Source: [Limnothrix rosea] IAM M-220
GTDB taxonomy: Bacteria > Cyanobacteriota > Cyanobacteriia > Cyanobacteriales > MRBY01
Length of the DNA stretch: 64,000 nt
Direction of reading: 5' to 3'
NCBI RefSeq assembly: GCF_001904615.1
Contig: NZ_MRBY01000011.1
Location: forward strand, 1-64,000
The position numbers and the translations under genes are program-made. Of this stretch, positions 19,398 through 28,305 are shown piece by piece. Within the stretch, counting starts at the first letter, position 1, and each line of letters begins with the position of its first letter. The notes beneath the pieces are model-generated. The model did not search any database and had not been told where the DNA came from. It worked only from the letters and a program-made list of their open reading frames with translations.

Positions 19398-20771
19398 TTA
19401 CTCTTCTTCAGAAGTGGATTCCTCCTCGTCCTCAGCTTCAGGCTCTAGGGTACCAGCCGGAACAAACTCGATGTCAGATTGCTCTTGGAGCCAGTCGAGG
19501 GTTGCTTCCATAACAAGCTCTTCTGTAATGGCTTCCTTCAGGCGCTCTTCATCATATTCTTGTTCAAACTCAGCTTTCGCTTCCTCAAGACGAGTATTGA
19601 ACTTTTCCTCGTCGGCTTCGATCTTTTCGACCTTCGCAATTTCTGTGAGGATTAAAGAATTACCGAGACGTTGCTCTGCTTCAGGGCGTGCATTTTCCCG
19701 TAGCTGCGGAATCATATCCTTTGTAAAAATACGATTAACGTCAATGCCCATGCGGCTAAATTCCATCATTTGCTGGGTTAATACAGCTGTGATTTCTTCA
19801 TTGACGCTAACTTCGGGTAGATCTACCTCATTATTTTCACTGAGGAGCGTAAGCATTTGCTGGCGCACGCTATTTTTGGTTGTGATTTCCGCATTTTCTT
19901 TGAATTGCTCTTCGAGGCTGGCTTTCCAAGCATCGAGGGTTTCAAATTCTTCGTCTGTAATTTCAGAGGCGAACTCATCGTCTAATTCTGGGAGTTCCCG
20001 TTCTTTTAGCTCCTTGAGGGTGGCGGTAAAAGAAACTGCTTTGCCGGCCATTTCTTCATTGCCGTACTCTTCGGGGAAAGTAACAACAAATTTTTTGGTT
20101 TCTTCGGGCTTCATGCCAATGAAACCTTCGATAAAGCCGGGCACGAAACGACCCTCTTCCATTTCAATGGAAAAGTCTTCTGCTTGGGTTCCGGGGATAA
20201 TGTCGCCTTCCTCTTCGCCAGCGTCGTTAACATAGCGGCCTTCGTAGTCGGCGATCGCCACATCTCCCATTTGTGCGCCACGGTCTTCTACAGGGACAAG
20301 AGTTGCTGCCTCAGTGCGCTTTTTCTCAATAAATTCTTCCAGCTGGGCAGGGTCATAATCCGTTTGCTCGGCTTTAAAGGACAAACCCTTATAGGTACCA
20401 AGGGTGACGCTAGCAGGAACGTCAACAGAAGCCTTAAAGGTGAAGGTGGAGCCGGGTGTGTAATTGGCGATGAGTTCTTCAAAAGAAGATGTCAGCTGGT
20501 AGTTTCCTAAAGCCTCAATTTTCTCTTGCTCAATTGCCGCCTTTAAACTCTCGTCAATGAGTTCTTCAAGCACCGTTGCTTTGATCCGACCCGAACCTAG
20601 ACGTTGAATCAAAATTTGTTTGGGCACTTTTCCTTTACGGAAGCCCGGCAAATTTACGGTGCGGGCAAGCTTATTTACTGCGTTGTCATAAGCTTTCTGG
20701 GTTTTGTCAGCAGGGACTTCAATTTCTAACCCAATTTGACTGGCAGGAAGCTTTTCCTGAGTAACTTTCAT
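19398..20771 (-). CDS. tig: trigger factor
   Basis: Ribosome-associated chaperone and peptidyl-prolyl isomerase of 457 aa. The ribosome-docking signature is GFRKGKVPKQ (about residues 43-52). An FKBP-like PPIase domain follows (about 155-245), then a helical C-terminal substrate cradle and an acidic tail (EPEAEDEEESTSEEE). Length is normal for cyanobacteria. It is divergent from asd with 363 bases between them; tig next to asd-dapA-rnj is a familiar cyanobacterial neighbourhood. Confidence 0.96.
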   Translation of the reverse strand: MKVTQEKLPASQIGLEIEVPADKTQKAYDNAVNKLARTVNLPGFRKGKVPKQILIQRLGSGRIKATVLEELIDESLKAAIEQEKIEALGNYQLTSSFEELIANYTPGSTFTFKASVDVPASVTLGTYKGLSFKAEQTDYDPAQLEEFIEKKRTEAATLVPVEDRGAQMGDVAIADYEGRYVNDAGEEEGDIIPGTQAEDFSIEMEEGRFVPGFIEGFIGMKPEETKKFVVTFPEEYGNEEMAGKAVSFTATLKELKERELPELDDEFASEITDEEFETLDAWKASLEEQFKENAEITTKNSVRQQMLTLLSENNEVDLPEVSVNEEITAVLTQQMMEFSRMGIDVNRIFTKDMIPQLRENARPEAEQRLGNSLILTEIAKVEKIEADEEKFNTRLEEAKAEFEQEYDEERLKEAITEELVMEATLDWLQEQSDIEFVPAGTLEPEAEDEEESTSEEE

Positions 20772-21134
20772 CGATGTTTTAAGGCTCTAAATATATAAAT
20801 TACAACTAGGTCAACTAGGCAAAAGGATGGCCAATCTCTCTTTATTGAGCAGGATTTGAACGCTCCGTGATATCCTAGTGGAGCAATCCGCATGTGCTAT
20901 GTTTCCAAAGCAGTTTGGAACAGTTTTAAGCGTTTATCTGTCGGTTTGCCTTACTGATAATAGTATAGTTAGAGTCTTTGCGTATACCGTTTTGTCTTTG
21001 CTAAGCCGTTAGCCTGATTGAGTCCCAAATCGCGGCGATCGCCCCCTACGCAGCACTATGACAAGCAATTGAACATTTATATAAAGTTTTTTGTCCACCT
21101 ACATTAAGTTCACATCTAATCGGAGGTTTCGTCG
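20772..21134. other. 363-bp divergent promoter region, tig / asd
   Basis: Intergenic region that must hold promoters for both tig and asd. A perfect 7-bp inverted repeat, TTCCAAA-GCAG-TTTGGAA, lies at 20903-20920 and could be an operator or hairpin. A HIP1 site is at about 21034-21041. No RNA gene is recognised. Confidence 0.5.
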
Positions 21135-22178
21135 TTGTCAAAATCAGTAAATGTTGCCATTTTAGGGGCAACGGGGGCTGTCGGAGCTGAGCTGCTCCAG
21201 CTTCTTGAAGAACGTGATTTTCCAGTAAAGAATTTAAAATTACTTGCCTCGCCCCGTTCAGCTGGCAAAACCTTAAGGTTTAAGGGTGAAGATATTACGG
21301 TTGAGGTGGTTTCTGCTGAAGCTTTCCAAGGCGTTGATATTGTTTTGGCATCTGCGGGAGGGTCGACTTCTAAGGAATGGGCGGCGATCGCCGTTGCAGC
21401 TGGTGCTGTTGTTATCGACAATTCCAGTGCTTTTCGGATGGATCCCGAAGTGCCTTTGATTGTGCCAGAAATTAATCCAGAGGCAGCAAAAGACCACAAA
21501 GGTATCATTGCCAATCCCAACTGCACAACGATTTTGATGGGGGTCGCCATTTACCCATTACATAAGGTGCAGCCGATCAAGCGTATCGTTGTTTCCACAT
21601 ACCAATCCGCTAGTGGTGCTGGTGCTCGGGCGATGGCAGAGGTGAAGCAACAAACCGAAGCAATATTAGCTGGTGATGCGCCTAAAACTGAATCTTTCCC
21701 CTACCCCCTAGCATTCAATCTTTTCCCCCATAATTCTCCCCTCGACGATCAAGGTTATTGTCAAGAAGAGATGAAGATGGTGAACGAGACACGCAAGATT
21801 TTTGGAGAGCCCGACTTAAAGATTTCTGCAACTTGTGTGCGTGTTCCCGTACTACGGGCTCACTCAGAAGCGATTAATCTAGAGTTTGAAGCCAATTTTG
21901 AGCCTGCTGCTGCTAAAGAGGTTTTGGCGACAGCTCCCGGCGTGACAGTTGTGGAAGATTGGGAAAAGAATTATTTTCCAATGCCTATTGATGCGACGGG
22001 TAAAGATCCTGTACTTGTCGGTCGCATTCGTCGGGATATTTCTCAAGATCATGGCCTTGAATTATGGTTGTGTGGTGACCAAATTCGTAAAGGCGCAGCT
22101 CTTAATGCAGTGCAAATTGCTGAGTTGCTTTGTGAACAGGATCTTTTGCAATCGAACGCGGTTGCAACAGCGGTCTAA
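21135..22178 (+). CDS. asd: aspartate-semialdehyde dehydrogenase
   Basis: NADPH-dependent enzyme of 347 aa converting aspartyl phosphate to aspartate semialdehyde, the branch point to lysine, threonine and methionine. It shows the nucleotide-binding VAILGATGAVGAELLQLL, the catalytic cysteine in IIANPNCTTILMGVA, the conserved STYQSASGAG, and RVPVLRAHSEAINLE. The start is a TTG; a strong Shine-Dalgarno GGAGG at 21122-21126, 8 bases upstream, supports it. It is followed by dapA with only 16-37 bases between, so the two form an operon for diaminopimelate synthesis, probably with rnj downstream. Confidence 0.97.
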   Translation: MSKSVNVAILGATGAVGAELLQLLEERDFPVKNLKLLASPRSAGKTLRFKGEDITVEVVSAEAFQGVDIVLASAGGSTSKEWAAIAVAAGAVVIDNSSAFRMDPEVPLIVPEINPEAAKDHKGIIANPNCTTILMGVAIYPLHKVQPIKRIVVSTYQSASGAGARAMAEVKQQTEAILAGDAPKTESFPYPLAFNLFPHNSPLDDQGYCQEEMKMVNETRKIFGEPDLKISATCVRVPVLRAHSEAINLEFEANFEPAAAKEVLATAPGVTVVEDWEKNYFPMPIDATGKDPVLVGRIRRDISQDHGLELWLCGDQIRKGAALNAVQIAELLCEQDLLQSNAVATAV

Positions 22179-22215
22179 GTCCGTAAGATATTAGGTGTGT
22201 TGTGTCGATTCTTTT

Positions 22216-23106
22216 ATGACAAATACAAGATTTGGTCGAGTAATCACCGCAATGGTGACACCCTTCACGGAAGAAGGTCAGGTAAATTATGCAATGGCAG
22301 AGAAACTTGCTGCTCATCTCATTGATCATGGGAGTGATGGTCTTGTCGTCTGCGGCACAACTGGTGAATCACCGACTTTGACTTGGGAAGAGGAACATGA
22401 TCTGTTTCGGGCTGTTCAGAGTGCTGCTGCTGGTCGTGCGGTAGTGATTGCGGGGACTGGTTCTAACTCGACCAGTGAGGCGATCGCCGCCACAAAAAAG
22501 GCAGAAGCGCTAGGCTTAGATGGGTCATTACAGGTTGTTCCCTACTACAATAAGCCGCCCCAAGAAGGTCTTTATCACCACTATCGGGCGATCGCCGAAG
22601 CCTGCCCTGATATTCCATTGATGCTATATAACGTTCCTGGACGAACCAGCTGCAATCTTATTCCGGAAACAGTTGTTCGCCTAGCGGAAATTGACAACAT
22701 CATTGCAATTAAAGAAGCCAGTGGTAACGTTGACCAAGCTGCCCAGATCCGCTGTGCCGTCGGTGACGACTTTGCCATCTATTCCGGTGACGATAGCCTA
22801 ACAATGCCCCTAATGAGTGTGGGTGCTCAAGGCGTAGTTAGCGTTGCGAGTCACCTTGTGGGCGAACCCATGCAACAGATGATTCAAGCCTTTCTGGCCG
22901 GGAATAATCAAGAAGCGATTGACCTACACCTAAAGTTGTTCCCTTTATTTAAAGTCCTGTTTTGTGACACCAACCCATTACCTGTCAAAACAGCTTTAAT
23001 TTTACAAGGCTGGAGTCTCGGTAGTTTTCGACCCCCTTTGTATCCCCTCGACCCCAACCGCACCAAGCAGCTAACCCAGGTGCTCAAAGATCTCACTTTG
23101 CTCTAG
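22216..23106 (+). CDS. dapA: 4-hydroxy-tetrahydrodipicolinate synthase
   Basis: Class I aldolase condensing aspartate semialdehyde with pyruvate, the first committed step to diaminopimelate and lysine. Visible motifs are [43 protein letters not shown], and the Schiff-base lysine in [11 protein letters not shown] (near residue 167). The longest frame begins at a GTG at 22195, but the ATG at 22216 gives the conserved N-terminus ([13 protein letters not shown]) and is preferred; 296 aa then. It directly follows asd, so substrate and product enzymes are co-expressed. Confidence 0.96.
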   Translation: MTNTRFGRVITAMVTPFTEEGQVNYAMAEKLAAHLIDHGSDGLVVCGTTGESPTLTWEEEHDLFRAVQSAAAGRAVVIAGTGSNSTSEAIAATKKAEALGLDGSLQVVPYYNKPPQEGLYHHYRAIAEACPDIPLMLYNVPGRTSCNLIPETVVRLAEIDNIIAIKEASGNVDQAAQIRCAVGDDFAIYSGDDSLTMPLMSVGAQGVVSVASHLVGEPMQQMIQAFLAGNNQEAIDLHLKLFPLFKVLFCDTNPLPVKTALILQGWSLGSFRPPLYPLDPNRTKQLTQVLKDLTLL

Positions 23107-23108
23107 GC

Positions 23109-23126
23109 ATTCACACCGATGTGAAT
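23109..23126 (+). repeat. perfect hairpin just after dapA
   Basis: ATTCACA-CCGA-TGTGAAT, a perfect 7-bp stem with a tetraloop, starts 3 bases after the dapA stop codon. There is no T run after it, so it may be an mRNA 3'-end stabiliser or processing element rather than a terminator. Confidence 0.5.
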
Positions 23127-23169
23127 CTAGACAAGTTTGACAACCAAATATTGCGATTTGACAGACCAG

Positions 23170-23198
23170 AGGGACACCCAGCTGGCTAGTCCCCCTTT
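23170..23198 (+). terminator. candidate rho-independent terminator after dapA
   Basis: A GGGAC / GTCCC stem with a partly self-complementary loop (CCAGCTGG) is followed by CCTTTT. It lies between dapA and rnj. The T run is short, so read-through into rnj is possible. Confidence 0.45.
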
Positions 23199-23248
23199 TC
23201 GCATTACCCAGTTTTTTCCGTTTTTACTTCAACCTAGTTAGGAAATTT

Positions 23249-25057
23249 ATGAATAATAACAAGCCCAAGCTCGTAGCCAAAAAAACAAATAATGCTTCCC
23301 AAATTAACAGCAGTGGCGAAGATTCCATTAAGATCATTCCCCTCGGTGGACTCCACGAAATTGGGAAAAATACTTGTATCTTCGAATATGACGACGAGAT
23401 TGTCTTGCTTGATGCCGGACTTGCCTTTCCCACAGATGGAATGCATGGTGTAAATATCGTTTTGCCAGATACAACTTATCTTCGTGAAAATCGCCACAAG
23501 ATTAAAGGCATGATCGTCACCCACGGTCATGAAGATCACATCGGTGGCATTGCCCATCACCTGAAGCAGTTTGATATTCCTGTGATTTATGGCCCTCGTT
23601 TAGCGATGTCTCTCCTCAGCGACAAGCTAGATGAAGCTGGGGTCAGCGATCGCACGAAGCTCAATAGTGTGATGCCCCGCGATATGGTGCGCATCGGTAA
23701 GAATTTTGTTGTGGAATATATTCGCAATACCCACTCCATTGCTGACAGTTTTACTGTGGCGATTCACACTCCTTTAGGTGTGATTATCCACACCGGTGAC
23801 TTTAAAGTGGATTACACACCCGTCGATGGTGAGCATTTTGATTTTCAGCGTTTAGCTGAGCATGGCGAAAAAGGTGTGTTGTGTTTGTTGAGTGATTCGA
23901 CAAATGCCGAGGTTCCCGGTCATACGCCTTCTGAAGCTTCTGTTAAACCGAATCTTGACCGTATTTTTGGTCAGGCCAAAGGTCGTCTACTCGTCACAAC
24001 ATTTGCTTCTTCGGTACACCGCGTCAATATTATTTTGCAACTGGCTGAAAAGCATAATCGCAAAGTGGCGATCGTTGGGCGCTCTATGCTGAACGTCATT
24101 TCCCACGCGCGAAACCTTGGCTATATCAAGTGTTTAGATAATCTATTTATTCCGCTACGCCAAGTTAAGAGTATGCGTGATGAAGATGTTCTAATTTTAA
24201 GTACTGGCTCTCAGGGTGAATCGTTGTCGGCAATGACTCGGATTTCCAAGGGTGAACATCGCCAAGTCAAAATTAAGGAAGGTGATACTGTCGTCTTCTC
24301 GGCAAACCCAATTCCCGGTAACACTATTGCTGTTGTGAATACCATTGACCGTCTGATGATGTTGGGCGCAAAGGTTGTGTATGGCAAGCGCGAAGGGATT
24401 CACGTCTCTGGTCACGGTTCTCAGGAAGAGCATAAGATGATGTTGGCATTGACGAAGCCAAAATTCTTTGTTCCATTCCACGGTGAACACCGTATGCTTG
24501 TTAAACATGCTCAGACAGCCCAATCAATGGGTGTGCCTGAAGAGAATATTGTCATTATCGACAATGGCGACATTGTAGAACTCACTGAAAATTCGATTGG
24601 TGTTGCGGGCAAGGTCGAATCTGGTATTGAATTGGTAGACCGTTCTGGCATCGTTCATGACAATGTTCTTCAAGATCGTCAACAACTCGCTGAGCAGGGT
24701 GTGATCACTGTTGCTGCGGCAATTACTAAGGATGGTACTTTGGTTGCGCCGCCTGAAATTCACATCCGTGGTGTTGTTACTTCTGCTAACAATAAGCTAT
24801 TGCATCAACTCATTCAGAGAAATGTTGATAGTACAATTAGCGATCGCCTTGCGGAATATAAAGAAAATGGTAAGCGCTCTAAGGAAGAAATCGACTGGAC
24901 AGATATTCGTATTGAAGTCGAGCAATCTCTGCAACGTCTTGCCCGCCGTGAACTGCAAAGCCAGCCACTGATTGTCTTTTTGATGCAGGTGAGCGAACAG
25001 GTTGGTACGCGGGCGCAGCGCCGTCGTCGCCGTCCTACTGCGGTTGCTGCTTCGTAG
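23249..25057 (+). CDS. rnj: ribonuclease J
   Basis: Metallo-beta-lactamase/beta-CASP ribonuclease of 602 aa with endonuclease and 5'-3' exonuclease activity in mRNA decay and rRNA maturation. The zinc site is visible as VTHGHEDHIGG (HxHxDH) near residue 92, with RNTHSIADS, IHTGDFKVD and, in the beta-CASP part, SSVHRVNIILQ and PFHGEHR. A C-terminal domain ends in an Arg-rich tail (RAQRRRRRPTA) that may bind RNA. The asd-dapA-rnj order is common in cyanobacteria. A strong terminator follows. Confidence 0.96.
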   Translation: MNNNKPKLVAKKTNNASQINSSGEDSIKIIPLGGLHEIGKNTCIFEYDDEIVLLDAGLAFPTDGMHGVNIVLPDTTYLRENRHKIKGMIVTHGHEDHIGGIAHHLKQFDIPVIYGPRLAMSLLSDKLDEAGVSDRTKLNSVMPRDMVRIGKNFVVEYIRNTHSIADSFTVAIHTPLGVIIHTGDFKVDYTPVDGEHFDFQRLAEHGEKGVLCLLSDSTNAEVPGHTPSEASVKPNLDRIFGQAKGRLLVTTFASSVHRVNIILQLAEKHNRKVAIVGRSMLNVISHARNLGYIKCLDNLFIPLRQVKSMRDEDVLILSTGSQGESLSAMTRISKGEHRQVKIKEGDTVVFSANPIPGNTIAVVNTIDRLMMLGAKVVYGKREGIHVSGHGSQEEHKMMLALTKPKFFVPFHGEHRMLVKHAQTAQSMGVPEENIVIIDNGDIVELTENSIGVAGKVESGIELVDRSGIVHDNVLQDRQQLAEQGVITVAAAITKDGTLVAPPEIHIRGVVTSANNKLLHQLIQRNVDSTISDRLAEYKENGKRSKEEIDWTDIRIEVEQSLQRLARRELQSQPLIVFLMQVSEQVGTRAQRRRRRPTAVAAS

Positions 25058-25100
25058 CACTCAGCTATTAAGCCGTCGGGTAAAACAACGTAAAAATTAG

Positions 25101-25127
25101 AAAGGAGGATGTAATATCCTCCTTTTT
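25101..25127 (+). terminator. rho-independent terminator of rnj
   Basis: AGGAGGAT - GTAAT - ATCCTCCT, an 8-bp perfect stem, followed by TTTTT. It lies 44 bases downstream of the rnj stop codon. Confidence 0.85.
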
Positions 25128-25155
25128 GCTGGGCGTTTATTGAGTTTTTATTAAT

Positions 25156-25370
25156 TAACGTGAGTTTTGCTTAAGCATGCTCGGAAGTACGACGCGGTGA
25201 ATGGGAGAGCGAGAGATCGGGAGATGTTTCTATGCAAACAATCCTACTAGCTTTCAAAAAATGCAAATTTTCGTTGCTTCCCCGTGTCTCTCCCTCTCCG
25301 TGTCTTTCCCTCTCCGCGTCTCTTTTTCTCTAGAGAATTTTGGCTACATTCTGATCCATAACTGACGTTA
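25156..25370 (+). mobile_element. MITE-like element, copy 1 (215 bp)
   Basis: Non-coding element bounded by TA dinucleotides and imperfect terminal inverted repeats: left TAACGTGAGTTTTGC, right (reverse complement) TAACGTCAGTTATGG. The interior has a purine-rich stretch (GAGAGCGAGAGATCG) and a complementary-looking pyrimidine-rich stretch (repeated CCGTGTCT / CCCTCTCC units). It is almost identical to copy 2 at 35373-35565 apart from about 22 extra bases in the pyrimidine-rich part, and clearly related to the inverted copy at 57632-57811. No ORF is present, so mobilisation would require a transposase in trans. TA borders and TIRs point to an IS630/Tc1-mariner-type MITE (inference). Confidence 0.8.
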
Positions 25371-25382
25371 ATTATGTTGGTT

Positions 25383-25802
25383 TTAGTTTTGGGCTGGCGT
25401 TGTGTCTGGTTCTACCCAAATGATACGTTTTTCTAGAATATCAACTTTTTCGCTGTGTTCGCGAATGAGGTCTGGGGATTCGTGGGCATCAAAATTTTGG
25501 CTGAAGTCTTCTCGTAGTTGATTGACTCGATATTCTGCTTCGGCGACTTCGGCGCGGATTTCACTAATTCTTTCTTGTTGGGAGAGGTGATGGGGTAAAA
25601 GATTGGCGATCGCCGTCACTGCAACACCAATGAGGACACAGTTAACCGTTGTTTGGAGACTCAGCTCAATGAGGACGGCACGGTTACGACGGGATTGTTG
25701 TACCTTGCGCTGCTGTCGCTGGCGCGTTTGGGAGGGGCGACGTACCTTACGACGAGGCTGAGGCGATAGCTGTGTTTGCCGTTGGGGTTGATAGGCGTGC
25801 AT
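25383..25802 (-). CDS. small single-span membrane protein with coiled coil, unknown function
   Basis: Protein of 139 aa. Residues 1-45 are extremely basic and glutamine-rich (RRKVRRPSQTRQRQQRKVQQSRR). One transmembrane helix follows (about 47-70, LSLQTTVNCVLIGVAVTAIANLL), then a coiled coil (about 75-110, ERISEIRAEVAEAEYRVNQLRED) and a polar tail. The basic N-terminus predicts a cytoplasmic start with the coiled coil outside. This topology resembles FtsL/FtsB-like divisome proteins, but I see no diagnostic motif and do not assign that function. It sits between the MITE copy and dnaB. Confidence 0.75.
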   Translation of the reverse strand: MHAYQPQRQTQLSPQPRRKVRRPSQTRQRQQRKVQQSRRNRAVLIELSLQTTVNCVLIGVAVTAIANLLPHHLSQQERISEIRAEVAEAEYRVNQLREDFSQNFDAHESPDLIREHSEKVDILEKRIIWVEPDTTPAQN

Positions 25803-26119
25803 GAAAATTAGGGTTGATTATCAAAAGAAATTGGAAAAGTGAGTGAAATTTCCTGACTAGGACGGAGCGATAAAATTAATAGATTATTTTGTTGTTCTAT
25901 TCCTGACAAAAGGCAGTTGACGGTGGTGCGTAGATCGAGATTTTAAGCTCAAGCTAACACGCAATTAGAGCTGACATTAGCAGAATCTTAGCATCCGACT
26001 CGAAAAATCACTGATCTTATTAATAAAATTCCCGCAAAATAGCCTAGGCTCTGCAATGGTACTCGCTAATCCAAGGGTTGACTTTGGAAAATTATGGAAT
26101 AAGCATTAGTGGCATGTCA
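25803..26119. other. 317-bp intergenic region downstream of dnaB
   Basis: Lies between the stop of dnaB and the start of the small membrane protein gene, both on the minus strand. I see no gene, RNA or strong hairpin. It presumably carries the dnaB 3' end and the promoter of the small gene. Confidence 0.4.
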
Positions 26120-27484
26120 TTAATAAGCTTCCGCATAACTATTGCCTGCATTAGCCAAGTTAAGGAATTTAGTGAGCTCTGGTTGGAAAATAAGTTTCAC
26201 AGTCCCCGTCGGCCCGTTACGGTGCTTGGTGATAATCACCTCGGCAATATCGTGATCCGGTGAATCAGGATTGTAATAGCTGTCGCGATACAACATGATA
26301 ATGAGGTCTGCGTCTTGCTCAATAGAGCCAGATTCCCTCAAGTCCGACATCATAGGACGTTTATTTGTGCGAGCTTCAACGCCACGACTAAGCTGGGATA
26401 ATGCCAAAATTGGAACATTGAGTTCTCTGGCAAGACCTTTTAGGGCCCGTGTGATTTTTGAGATTTCTTGGACACGATTGTCGCCGCCGCCTTCCATAAG
26501 CTGGAGGTAGTCGAGCATAATTAAACCCAGTTTACCGCCCTGTTCCGCCTGTAGCTTCCTAGCTTGGGAGCGCATCTGTGCCACGGTTAAATTTGCGGTA
26601 TCGTCAATGAATAGAGGGACGTTTGATAAGGATTCCACTGCATTAATTAATGGCTCCATGTCGGTTTGGGTAAGGCGGCCGGCACGTAAGCGGTTACTTT
26701 CAATTTGTGCTTCTCCTGCCAGTAGTCGTTGTACGAGCTGTTCCTTGGACATTTCTAGGCTAAAGATGGCGACGGGGAGCTTGTGGGTTGTGGCGACATT
26801 AACGGCGACATTGAGTGAAAAGCTTGTTTTTCCCATGGCTGGACGACCGGCAATAATCACGAGGTCAGAACGCTGGAAACCGCTGGTCATGGCATCAAGA
26901 TCGTAAAAACCGCAGCTTAAGCCCGGCAGCGTAATTTCTTGGTGTAAATCCTCAATATTGTTAAAGGTTTCGACAATGGTTTCGGCGATCGGCGTTAAAC
27001 CTTCTTGGGGGCGCTCTTGGGTGAGTTTGAAAATCTTTTGCTCGGATTCGTCGAGAACGTCTTCTAGGGGGGTGGTGGTGTCGTAGCCGAGATCAATAAT
27101 TTCATTGCCTCCGCTAATGAGTTGGCGACGGATATATTTATCCATCACGAGCTGGGCATAACGGTCGATGTTTACGGCTGAGACTGTGCGGTCAACAAGA
27201 CTTGCTAATTTTGCTGTGCCGCCTATTTTTTCAAATAGTTTTTGATCCTGTAGCCAGGAGGTAAGGCTGACTAAATCTGTCGGTTTACCTTGGGCATGGA
27301 GAATTAAGAGTCCTTTGTACAGATCGCGGTGGGCTTGGACGTAAAAGGCATTGGTGACTAGGATATCCACCACCCGTCCCATGGCTTCTGGATCTAACAA
27401 AATACCGCCCAGAATCGATTCTTCGGCATCAAGGTTTTGAGGTGGAATAGAACGGTTAGAAAATGTTGGCTTGTTATCTGCCAT
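26120..27484 (-). CDS. dnaB: replicative DNA helicase DnaB
   Basis: Hexameric 5'-3' replicative helicase of 454 aa. The N-terminal primase-interacting domain begins RSIPPQNLDAEESILGGILLDPEAM. The RecA-like domain shows Walker A GRPAMGKTSF, Walker B LIMLDYLQLM, the conserved LSQLSRGVEARTNKRPMMSDLRESGSIEQDAD segment, and DRDSYYNPD-like and TKHRNGPTG loops. No intein interrupts the Walker or C-terminal motifs, although inteins are frequent in cyanobacterial DnaB. It is divergent from ruvA. Confidence 0.97.
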   Translation of the reverse strand: MADNKPTFSNRSIPPQNLDAEESILGGILLDPEAMGRVVDILVTNAFYVQAHRDLYKGLLILHAQGKPTDLVSLTSWLQDQKLFEKIGGTAKLASLVDRTVSAVNIDRYAQLVMDKYIRRQLISGGNEIIDLGYDTTTPLEDVLDESEQKIFKLTQERPQEGLTPIAETIVETFNNIEDLHQEITLPGLSCGFYDLDAMTSGFQRSDLVIIAGRPAMGKTSFSLNVAVNVATTHKLPVAIFSLEMSKEQLVQRLLAGEAQIESNRLRAGRLTQTDMEPLINAVESLSNVPLFIDDTANLTVAQMRSQARKLQAEQGGKLGLIMLDYLQLMEGGGDNRVQEISKITRALKGLARELNVPILALSQLSRGVEARTNKRPMMSDLRESGSIEQDADLIIMLYRDSYYNPDSPDHDIAEVIITKHRNGPTGTVKLIFQPELTKFLNLANAGNSYAEAY

Positions 27485-27601
27485 AGTCCAAGGGGTGGGG
27501 AATATCTTAGTTTAACTGTACTGTTCTCTTCTGTCCTGCGGTGGGGATTGGGAGAATTGCTGTGGCGTGGCAGGATAGGGCTAGTTTGTTGTCGGGAAGT
27601 T

Positions 27602-28231
27602 ATGTTTAGCTATTTGAAAGGTCGGGCGATCGCCCTGCAAAAGAATTTACAGAATAGGACATTTTTAGTGCTGGAGGTGGGCGGTATTGGCTATGAAGTG
27701 CAAATTTCTAGTCGCTTTGCCCTTGAGATTAATCTCGCAGAAGAAAAGATATGTCAGGTGTTTATCCATTACCAACAGCGAGAAGATCAAGTCATTCTGT
27801 ATGGTTTTGAGTCTTTTGCGGAACGGGATTTATTTCGACAGTTAATTGGTGTGAGCGGCATTGGGGCACAGTCGGCGATCGCCCTGCTGGATACCCTGAC
27901 CTTACCGGAATTGGTGCAGGCAATTGTGAGCGAAAATCATAAACTTTTGGCTAAAGCGCCGGGTATCGGCAAAAAAACGGCAGAAAGATTAGCACTCGAA
28001 CTTCGCACAAAATTAGCGCAATGGCGAGATCAAACAGGTTTGCCCCAAGCGGATGTAAACACGCCCCAGGCTGGAATCTATGAAGACCTCGAAATGACCC
28101 TTCTTGCCCTCGGTTATGATGACAGCGAAATTCGTCGCGCCATCGGAACTCTTTCTCAAGATTCTCTCTTGGCTCAAAACCCCAATGCTGATGAATGGAT
28201 CCGACAGGCGATCGCCTTCCTCAGCCGTTAA
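27602..28231 (+). CDS. ruvA: Holliday junction branch migration protein RuvA
   Basis: Protein of 209 aa that binds Holliday junctions and loads RuvB. Domain I begins MFSYLKGRAIALQ with LEVGGIGYEVQIS; the tandem HhH motifs are GVSGIGAQSAIALLDTL and KAPGIGKKTAERLALEL; the C-terminal RuvB-contacting domain follows a linker from about residue 148. A longer open frame extends upstream to 27437, but it overlaps the 5' end of divergent dnaB and has no RuvA similarity, so the ATG at 27602 is used. RuvB and RuvC are not nearby. Confidence 0.95.
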   Translation: MFSYLKGRAIALQKNLQNRTFLVLEVGGIGYEVQISSRFALEINLAEEKICQVFIHYQQREDQVILYGFESFAERDLFRQLIGVSGIGAQSAIALLDTLTLPELVQAIVSENHKLLAKAPGIGKKTAERLALELRTKLAQWRDQTGLPQADVNTPQAGIYEDLEMTLLALGYDDSEIRRAIGTLSQDSLLAQNPNADEWIRQAIAFLSR

Positions 28232-28249
28232 AATTACGAGCCGTTTAAA

Positions 28250-28283
28250 CAAAAAATCTTCTAGCAACTAAACCAGAAGATTT
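28250..28283 (-). terminator. rho-independent terminator of rpiA
   Basis: Perfect 9-bp stem AAATCTTCT / AGAAGATTT with a 12-base loop. Read on the minus strand it is followed by TTTTTTG, so it ends the rpiA transcript. It may also work weakly for convergent ruvA. Confidence 0.75.
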
Positions 28284-28305
28284 CCCAAAATATAAAAAAC
28301 AAAAT

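Noticed and set aside
19414-20235. 273-codon serine-rich open frame antisense to tig
   Set aside because: The serine-rich product is simply the complement of the Glu/Leu-rich trigger factor codons. No domain is visible.
26120-27484. Intein in dnaB
   Set aside because: Inteins are common in cyanobacterial DnaB, but the protein here is 454 aa with uninterrupted Walker A, Walker B and C-terminal motifs.
27437-27601. N-terminal extension of ruvA
   Set aside because: The extra 55 codons overlap the start of divergent dnaB and do not resemble RuvA, which begins at MFSYLKG.
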